DNA of 64,000 bases from Kineosporia mesophila (lineage in GTDB: Bacteria > Actinomycetota > Actinomycetes > Actinomycetales > Kineosporiaceae), in contig NZ_JAJOMA010000001.1 in the NCBI RefSeq assembly GCF_021129235.1, positions 310,001 through 374,000 of the forward strand, in the 5' to 3' direction. Shown here one piece after another: positions 58,514 through 64,000 of this stretch (the stretch's first letter is position 1; every line of letters starts with the position of its first letter). The notes under the pieces were generated by a model. The model ran no database searches, was not told the origin of the DNA, and worked only from the letters and a program-made list of their open reading frames with translations. Both the position numbers and the translations under genes were made by a program.

Positions 58514-58536
58514 AGATGGAATATATCTTCCATCTA
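58513..58536. promoter_or_regulatory. operator of the MNT/HEPN module
   Basis: TAGATGGAA-TATATC-TTCCATCTA is a perfect 9-bp-arm inverted repeat with an AT centre placed on the MNT start codon. The AT-rich centre stands out in this genome. Binding by the gene's own HTH is the likely use. The rest of the gap to 58787 shows nothing clear. Confidence 0.75.
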
Positions 58537-58787
58537 AGGGAAGTCCGAGACGTGGCGCTGATGCAGGTCGAGCTTCGGGGCGGGCCCGGAGGCAGGGTGC
58601 TGTGGGTGGTCGACAAGGCCTTCGTGCGCGGTGAAACGGCCAGTCGCCAGCGGGATTCTGTGCTCAGCGGATCCGGGCGCCGGTTGGCTGGGCGGTCTGT
58701 GGCAAGGTCCGGGGTGGCGCGATGAACTCCAGTGCCCCCGTCGTCCGTACCCCTGGGTGAGGATCGCCCACGGACGGAGCTTCACGC

Positions 58788-59276
58788 ATGGATCACGAGC
58801 AGCGGGCCCTACGGCGTGAAGAGTCCCGGCGGCCGGAGCAGCGGGTCGCGAGGCGCCGGGCCGGCCGGGAGTACGAGGTCGGGGAGTCGGACGCGTTCCT
58901 GGCGGTACCCGACGTGCCGGACATCGACTCGATGCTGTCGGGGATCGGGCGGATGGAGCACGCGGAGGTCGCGAGCGACCGTCCGGCGCCGGGTGGCGTG
59001 CTGTGTGTGCTGTTCCGGGACATCAACTTCGGTGGTCCACGTCTGGCGGTCCCGTCGGAGAGCGGCGTGGTGCAGGGCGACGGCAGTGTGCTGATCGAGC
59101 TGGACGACTACTGGCGTGTCAACCTGACGGCGATCCAGCCCGGCACCATGAGCTACTGGAAGGCCGAGCTGATCCCGAGGGTGGCGCACCTGCGCCGGCG
59201 TCCGGTGCGGCTGCCGATGTCGATGACCCCGGACGGCTACAACGACCTGATCGGTGCCCTGCGGCTCTTCCGGTGA
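58788..59276 (+). CDS. hypothetical protein with crystallin-like segment
   Basis: A 162-residue cytoplasmic protein. The first 35 residues are Arg/Glu-rich; the middle has GGVLCVLFRDINFGGPRLAV and WRVNLTAIQPGTMSYWKAEL, a pattern weakly like a beta/gamma-crystallin motif. No signal peptide. ATG at 58788; codon use is normal. Function unknown. Confidence 0.62.
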   Translation: MDHEQRALRREESRRPEQRVARRRAGREYEVGESDAFLAVPDVPDIDSMLSGIGRMEHAEVASDRPAPGGVLCVLFRDINFGGPRLAVPSESGVVQGDGSVLIELDDYWRVNLTAIQPGTMSYWKAELIPRVAHLRRRPVRLPMSMTPDGYNDLIGALRLFR

Positions 59277-59379
59277 GGCGGTCCGACGGTGCTGGAACGG
59301 CCGTGAACGGACCCTGGCACCGCACCTTTCACAGATGGTGACATCAGGCCGTTTCCACAACCCCCTGAGAGGTGCAAAG

Positions 59380-60342
59380 GTGGGTTCCGTGGAGACCCGT
59401 CAACTGAGTTCCGAAGAGCACACGGAGAGTGAGCTTGATCTGGGTGAAGCTCTTTCGCCCGGACCGGAACCGGAATCGGACCGGCGTCTTCCGCTCGGCG
59501 TCTCCTCACGCGGCCTGCGGGGCGCGGCGGCGGTGCTCGGGTTCGTGACCGTCGTGGTCTGCGCCGTCGTCGGTGGCTCGATGGCGGTCGACTCGGTCGC
59601 CCGGTTCGACGACGGGCGCAACGACGGTGCCTCCGCCCTGCTCAAGAACCAGCAGCTGGATGCCCAGCTGCCCGATCCGGTGACGGACACGGACGACACC
59701 ACCACGATCGACAGCGACAAGGCGTCGCCCACGCCCAAGGCCTCGCCGAGTTCCCCGGCCGCTACCAAGAAGGCGGCGGCGTCCGGTGAGAAGGTCGGCA
59801 GCGGGGGGAATTCCGGTAACGGCGCGAGCACCGAGCGCAAGCAGGTGAATCAGGTCGCCGACCGGAAGCCGGCCACCCCGAGGATCCGTCAGGCCGCCCC
59901 GCTCGCCGAGATGGGCGTCATCAAGAACCTCAGCACCGGCTTCTGCGTCGACCTGATGGGCGCGGACGTGCCGGAGGCCGGCGCCGCGGTCAGTCAGTAC
60001 GACTGCATCCCCGGTGTCGGCGACAACCAGGACTTCCAGCTGGTCGAGCAGTACGGGCAGTACCTGATCCGCAACCTCAAGACGAACTACTGCCTCGACC
60101 TGCCCGGTACCGGTGCGGTCGGCGAGAGCACCGGCGTGCTGGCGAGCCCCTGCCAGGCCGGGGAGTCGGACAACCAGATGTTCCGGGCCCGGCCGCAGGG
60201 TGGCGGCTACTACCTCGTGAACGTGAAGAGCGGTCTGTGCCTGGACGTCTCGAACACCAACGGTGGTAACAAGAACGCCGGTCAGGCCCTGACCCTGTTC
60301 CCCTGCACGCCGGACGACGACCACATCTGGACCGTCAGCTAG
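59380..60342 (+). CDS. membrane-anchored ricin B-type lectin
   Basis: A 320-residue type II membrane protein. A short acidic cytoplasmic head is followed by one helix (AAAVLGFVTVVVCAVVGGSM, about 42-62), a Ser/Thr/Pro/Lys linker, and a beta-trefoil (about 185-320). The trefoil has three similar repeats with paired Cys: GFCVDLMGADVPEAG, NYCLDLPGTGAVGES and GLCLDVSNTNGGNK, each followed by Q-x-F/W-like ends (NQDFQL, NQMFRA, DHIWTV). GTG at 59380 follows GAGAGG. It should bind galactose-type sugars at the surface. Its end overlaps the convergent glycosyltransferase stop by eight bases. Confidence 0.87.
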   Translation: MGSVETRQLSSEEHTESELDLGEALSPGPEPESDRRLPLGVSSRGLRGAAAVLGFVTVVVCAVVGGSMAVDSVARFDDGRNDGASALLKNQQLDAQLPDPVTDTDDTTTIDSDKASPTPKASPSSPAATKKAAASGEKVGSGGNSGNGASTERKQVNQVADRKPATPRIRQAAPLAEMGVIKNLSTGFCVDLMGADVPEAGAAVSQYDCIPGVGDNQDFQLVEQYGQYLIRNLKTNYCLDLPGTGAVGESTGVLASPCQAGESDNQMFRARPQGGGYYLVNVKSGLCLDVSNTNGGNKNAGQALTLFPCTPDDDHIWTVS

Positions 60343-61522
60343 GTGTACTGACCCCGAGGGACCGGCGGGAAATTCTTGTCCGGTCGATCTTTTCGGTGCC
60401 GGTCGGGGGTGTCAGCCGGATCCGGGCCGGGCGGATGCGAGGACCCGGGTCGACGGTGCGGGCGATCGTCTCGGCCACGTCCGGCGCGCTCGGCATCGCG
60501 GCCATCTCCTGCTGCACCCGCTCGGCGTTCGCGCGGTACCAGGGGTTGCCCATCACCTCGGCCATGACCGACCGCAGCTTCAGGGTGTCGAGGTGCTTCA
60601 GCTGACCGGGCGGCACCAGAACCGCGACGCCGCAGCCGGCCCGCTGGGTCAGGACCGCCTCGACGAACTGGCCCGGGCCCAGCGGCAGCACGGCCAGCGG
60701 GATGCCCTGGGAGAGCAGGTTCAGCACGGTCTCGCCCCCGCCGTGCACGAGTGCTGCCCCGACCTGACCGATCCGGTCGGACGAGGGCCGGAAGGCCGCC
60801 CGGGTGACGTACTTCGAGAGGGGTGAGGTGGTGGCGAGGCTGTTGCTGCGCACCACGATCTCCGGATGCCGGCCGGTGGTGAGACCGTTCAGGACCCGGT
60901 GCACGGTGCTGCGGTCGCCGAAGTGCGCACCGAGGGCCACCACCACGCGAGGACGCCGGCCCGCCGGTGGGAGCGGTTCGCGCCCCTCACGGCGCGGGGC
61001 CCGGAGCGTCAGCGCGGTCACCCCCGCCGGCACCGGCCACGCCCCCAGGGCCTCGGGGCGGGTGTTGATCATCCACTGACCGGCGGGAACGGTGCCCGGG
61101 GGAGTGAGGCGGTGGCGGGTGAACCAGTTCGTGACGCTGCCCGTGAGGGCACTGACGTAGTCGGCCGGGGCCGCCGGGCCGTTGGCCACCGTCGCCAGCG
61201 GGCGACGCAACGCCTGGGCGACGAAAACGCCGGTGAAGTCGTAGGGTTCGTTGATCACCAGATCGGGGCGCCAGTTCTGGGCCAGATGCAGCGAACGCTC
61301 ACCGTGGGCCTCCAGGCGGGAGGCGGCGGCCCCGGGACCCTGCAACAGGTCGCCGGCCGGGCCGCTGTGCAGATGGGCGAAACCCAGTTCCTGTACGGCC
61401 GGCCCCGGAAGACACGGAGAGAGAAAAGCGATCCGGTCACCGCGCGCGGCGAAGGCCCGGGCGAGCGGCAGGAGCGCCGACGACCGGCCCGTCAGTGGGG
61501 CGGCGGAGAACAGGACCCTCAT
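60335..61522 (-). CDS. GT1-family glycosyltransferase
   Basis: A 395-residue GT-B enzyme like macrolide/sterol glycosyltransferases. MRVLFSAAPLTGRSSALLPLARAF-type N-terminus and the C-terminal donor motif ALVHGGGETVLNLLSQGIPL followed by LPLGPGQFVEA are diagnostic. It moves a nucleotide-activated sugar to a small lipophilic acceptor. ATG at 61522 is standard. No partner biosynthetic genes are in view. A LuxR-type regulator lies upstream on its own transcript. Confidence 0.9.
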   Translation of the reverse strand: MRVLFSAAPLTGRSSALLPLARAFAARGDRIAFLSPCLPGPAVQELGFAHLHSGPAGDLLQGPGAAASRLEAHGERSLHLAQNWRPDLVINEPYDFTGVFVAQALRRPLATVANGPAAPADYVSALTGSVTNWFTRHRLTPPGTVPAGQWMINTRPEALGAWPVPAGVTALTLRAPRREGREPLPPAGRRPRVVVALGAHFGDRSTVHRVLNGLTTGRHPEIVVRSNSLATTSPLSKYVTRAAFRPSSDRIGQVGAALVHGGGETVLNLLSQGIPLAVLPLGPGQFVEAVLTQRAGCGVAVLVPPGQLKHLDTLKLRSVMAEVMGNPWYRANAERVQQEMAAMPSAPDVAETIARTVDPGPRIRPARIRLTPPTGTEKIDRTRISRRSLGVSTPS

Positions 61523-61658
61523 CGCCGTCAGAATAGCGATCCGGGCAGAGGATTTCGCCCCTCTGGAGAAGTTCGTCCCGGTGTCGTGAGGGCCTCACCG
61601 GGGCGCGGGCGGAGGGGGTGAGCGCCGCGCCCCGGCGGGCCGATCGGGGGAGGGCCGG

Positions 61659-62264
61659 TCAGATCAGCCCGGTGCGGATGGCCTGGGCCACGGCGTGGGC
61701 CCGGTTCCGCAGGCTGTGACGCGTCATCAGGCCCGCCAGCACGTACTTGATCGTGCGTTCGGAATAGTTCAGCCGCCGGGCGATCTCGGCGTTCTCGAAC
61801 CCCTGCGCGACCAGGGTGAGCACCGCGACCTCGCGCTGGTCGAAGTCCGCCGGGTACTCCGGCCCGGCCGTCGGCACGCCGCGGCCGGCCGAGGTGGCGG
61901 AGCGGAGCGTCGCGGCGAAGCGGTCCTGGGTGAGCCGGCCGCGGGGTGCGACGGTGCAGTTGGACGGGTTGATACCGGCGGGCAGGCGGACGCCCTCGAT
62001 CTGGTCGAGGAACAGCACGACGGGTGTCCCGGGTCTCAGTTCCAGTTGCTGGACCTGCTGGAACAGCAGTTCCGAGGCCGCCCCGGCGACCGCCACCAGG
62101 AGATCTGCGTGCCGGGCCCGCCGGGCCGGCATCAGGCTGAACTCCTCGCCCTGCCGCAGTAGCTCGATCACGCCCAGCTCGTCCAGGCGGTCAGGAGCCA
62201 GCACCACGACCTGCGAGGGCGGCGCCTCACGGCCCGGGTCCACCATGACGGACTGTGCCGTCAT
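61659..62264 (-). CDS. LuxR-family (GerE HTH) regulator
   Basis: A 201-residue regulator with a receiver-like N-terminal half lacking the usual phosphorylatable Asp cluster (VVVLAPDRLDELGVIELLRQ, PVVLFLDQIEGVRLP) and a C-terminal GerE domain (DFDQREVAVLTLVAQGFENA then EIARRLNYSERTIKYVLAGL). It is probably an atypical response regulator. ATG at 62264 (MTAQSVMVDPG) is preferred over an extended frame to 62477. It may control the glycosyltransferase downstream; 137 bases separate them. Confidence 0.87.
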   Translation of the reverse strand: MTAQSVMVDPGREAPPSQVVVLAPDRLDELGVIELLRQGEEFSLMPARRARHADLLVAVAGAASELLFQQVQQLELRPGTPVVLFLDQIEGVRLPAGINPSNCTVAPRGRLTQDRFAATLRSATSAGRGVPTAGPEYPADFDQREVAVLTLVAQGFENAEIARRLNYSERTIKYVLAGLMTRHSLRNRAHAVAQAIRTGLI

Positions 62265-62831
62265 CTCACGATGCGTCTGCAACCTCCGAGCCCTTTCGCT
62301 GGTCTGCCCCTGAGCAGGGTGCGGGAGTGCACCCTTGTCACTGTGCTCCACGGGCAGGACCCGGATCGCGTTCACGATGCACCGATTGCACGTTTGAACA
62401 TTGATTGTCGGGCATGGGAAATCTGGAATGGTTCGGCCGTCGGTGCGGGATTCATTCCTCGGCCTTCCCGGCGCCACCTTCCGGCGGCCCGCCGTTCCGG
62501 AGGGTTACGTGCGCTCACCGGTGTCCTGGCGTGAAGTGAGGGCGCTGAGTGCCGCCGCCGAGGCGATCCGGGTGCCCGTGCAGCCGTGTGAGGCGCTGAT
62601 CGAGGCATCTGGTGGGCATGAATTAACCCAGAGGGACGGCGTTGACCTGCCCGGTCGGCGTCGTCCTTCGGTGATTACTGATAGCGAGGTCAAATCTTCC
62701 TCAAGCAAGCGAATCGGGCTCTCCGGGCAGATACGATTTCAGTACGTAATCATTCGTCGTTCCGGCAGCAGGCAAGATCGTTCTCGCGATCTTCTTGTGG
62801 CGCAGCCGGAGCAGGAGGCCGGTGCCCGTTC
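62265..62831. other. 567-base intergenic region, divergent promoters
   Basis: No convincing gene. It is AT-richer at 62380-62420 and 62680-62770, consistent with promoters for the divergent LuxR and membrane-protein genes. A small hairpin, AAGATCG/CGATCTT (62774-62780 and 62787-62793), lies in the likely 5' leader of the gene at 62832. No riboswitch class could be recognised by eye. Confidence 0.5.
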
Positions 62832-64000
62832 ATGCCTGATCGTCCCTCGCACCCGTACGGGCTGGCCCCCGACGAGGAGCTGAACGCTCCTTCCTCCCGT
62901 CCCGAAGCGACGCGCGCCGAGGCCCGCACCCGTCGGCAGACCGGGTCGCGCCGGCCGGTGCCCTCCTCGGCGTCGACCGGGCGACCGGTTCCGGCAGTGG
63001 CCGGGCGACCGGCCCAGTCCCGCCGTGAGGCCCGGGCGCAGCAGCGTCTGACGGAGACCGCGCAGAATCAGCGGATCCAGGAAGACCTGCACAACCGTGA
63101 TCAGGGTTCGGGTGGGGCGCCGGCGGAACATCAGGCAGCCACCGACGTTTGGGCTCCGCCGGGCCATTGGTCCGGGGAGAGCGATGTGCGCTCGGCACGG
63201 CCTGAGGGTGCGACGCGCGGGCCGGTGGACACGCGGGGTCGGTCACGGGGTCGCGGTGAGTCGTTCGGGCCGGGTGGATCGTTCGGTCGGGGCGCGTCGT
63301 TCATTGAAGACGAGTCGCTCGGTCAGGGTGGGCTGCTCGGTCAGGACGAACTGGCCGGCCCGGGTGGGCAGGCGGATCGAGCTGGTCAGGGTCGGGCTGG
63401 TCGGGTCGGTCCGGTAGCGGCAGCGGCAGCGGGTCCGGCCGAGTCGCTCAGCCAGGGTTCGGCGCGTGGCCGGTCAGGGCCCGTGGGTGACACGGTGCCC
63501 GTGGGCGATCCGGAGCTCGAGGGCGGTGCGGCCCGTGACGGTGGTGCCCGCCGTGAGGTGCACGCCCTGGGCAATGTGAGCCGTCCGCCGAGTCGCCGGT
63601 CGCGTCGTGATGTCGAGCAGGGCCGTCGGGCCGAGCGCTCCCGCAAGCCGCGTCTGATCCAGATCGCCGGTGGCGCGGTCGCCGTGCTGGCCGTGCTGGG
63701 TGGTGTGGTGGTCGCGATCGACCGGATCCCCGGCGACAAGACACCGGAGAACGCCGCGGCGCTCGCCTCCACGGTCAGTGCCTCGACGTCGGCGTCACTC
63801 GACATCGGTCAGACCGCGCCCACCGCCACTCCTTCGGCGAAGGCCACGCACGCGAAGAAGAAGACCGCGAAGGTCGTGAAGAAGGCCGAGACCAAGGCGG
63901 CCGAGAAGGTCGCGACGGTGACCAGGAAGAAGGCCGCGACCACGACTTCCGCGGCCGGCACTTATGCCTCGTCCTCGGTGAAACTTGGTGTGTTCCGCGG
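62832..64000 (+). CDS. membrane-anchored extracellular protein, 3' end outside window
   Basis: At least 389 residues, running off the right edge. An ATG at 62832 begins MPDRPSHPYGLAPDEEL. A long Arg/Gly/Gln-rich cytoplasmic region of about 270 residues contains repeats (SFGPGGSFGRGASF, GQGG, GQDE). One membrane helix follows (LIQIAGGAVAVLAVLGGVVV), then an Ala/Lys/Thr linker and the last visible residues SSVKLGVFR. The secreted GH26-like enzyme at 12151 starts its catalytic domain with the same LGVFR after a similar linker, so a glycosidase domain probably follows. AGGAGG lies 13 bases before the ATG. Confidence 0.72.
   Translation, partial: MPDRPSHPYGLAPDEELNAPSSRPEATRAEARTRRQTGSRRPVPSSASTGRPVPAVAGRPAQSRREARAQQRLTETAQNQRIQEDLHNRDQGSGGAPAEHQAATDVWAPPGHWSGESDVRSARPEGATRGPVDTRGRSRGRGESFGPGGSFGRGASFIEDESLGQGGLLGQDELAGPGGQADRAGQGRAGRVGPVAAAAAGPAESLSQGSARGRSGPVGDTVPVGDPELEGGAARDGGARREVHALGNVSRPPSRRSRRDVEQGRRAERSRKPRLIQIAGGAVAVLAVLGGVVVAIDRIPGDKTPENAAALASTVSASTSASLDIGQTAPTATPSAKATHAKKKTAKVVKKAETKAAEKVATVTRKKAATTTSAAGTYASSSVKLGVFR

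Noticed and set aside
58516-58725. 69-codon plus-strand frame opposite the MNT promoter
   Set aside because: Starts inside the operator palindrome, no ribosome site, composition drifts to random.
62600-62831. Riboswitch (c-di-GMP or c-di-AMP type) ahead of the membrane-anchored hydrolase-like gene
   Set aside because: None of the conserved core sequences of those classes could be matched by eye; only a small hairpin was seen.
62401-62883. 160-codon plus-strand frame in the LuxR upstream gap
   Set aside because: Poor third-position GC, overlaps the better supported gene at 62832 in another frame.

Overview
The window is a continuous stretch of very GC-rich chromosome. Strong third-position GC bias, GTG/TTG starts, a mycothiol-type oxidoreductase homologue, a truncated hemoglobin O and an actinobacterial-type tad cluster point to a spore- or mycelium-forming actinomycete. 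A Kineosporia-like genus is possible, but that is inference. No tRNA, rRNA, CRISPR array, complete insertion sequence or phage was seen.

Layout. 1-9 kb: TetR regulator, SDR oxidoreductase, quinone oxidoreductase, thioesterase pair, truncated hemoglobin, VOC protein, MscS channel, prolyl oligopeptidase. 9-20.3 kb: 4-alpha-glucanotransferase, pentapeptide-repeat protein, secreted GH26-like glycosidase, small secreted protein, aminopeptidase N, Rv2466c-like oxidoreductase, ribose-5-phosphate isomerase B, SpoIIE-type phosphatase, secreted beta-helix protein. 20.8-33.9 kb: a ten-gene, almost fully overlapping minus-strand tad/Flp pilus operon (SAF/CpaB, CpaE-like, TadA, TadB, TadC, Flp-like pilin, two TadE-like, one TadG-like, and a LysM-BTAD membrane protein). 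A lipoprotein and a secreted protein are divergent from it. 36-44.4 kb: EccC/FtsK-like N-terminal-only protein, PhzF, DUF2071, HxlR, an LLM/FAD-oxidase fusion and a flavin monooxygenase. 44.8-55 kb: a hydroxamate siderophore locus (MbtH, NRPS, ornithine N-hydroxylase, formyltransferase) with an excellent DtxR/IdeR iron box and an ABC exporter relic. 55-64 kb: LysE/Lrp pair, GH114 protein, HEPN/MNT toxin-antitoxin pair with operator, ricin-type lectin, glycosyltransferase, LuxR regulator, and the start of a membrane-anchored protein cut by the window end.

How the genes work together. The formyltransferase and N-hydroxylase should make N5-formyl-N5-hydroxyornithine under iron control. The adjacent NRPS is strikingly abnormal: all three condensation-family domains lack the catalytic second histidine, the second adenylation domain has lost its core motifs and C-terminal subdomain, there is only one carrier domain and no thioesterase, yet 7 kb of frame stays open. 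This is the best candidate for something undescribed, either a repurposed assembly line or a decaying one.

The other window-wide feature is a family of inverted repeats with a shared core (GATCATGCAAAACCTCCCCG) at gene ends. There is also a 64-bp perfect palindrome without a loop, and two genes appear to start at CTG inside a CTGA stop/start overlap.
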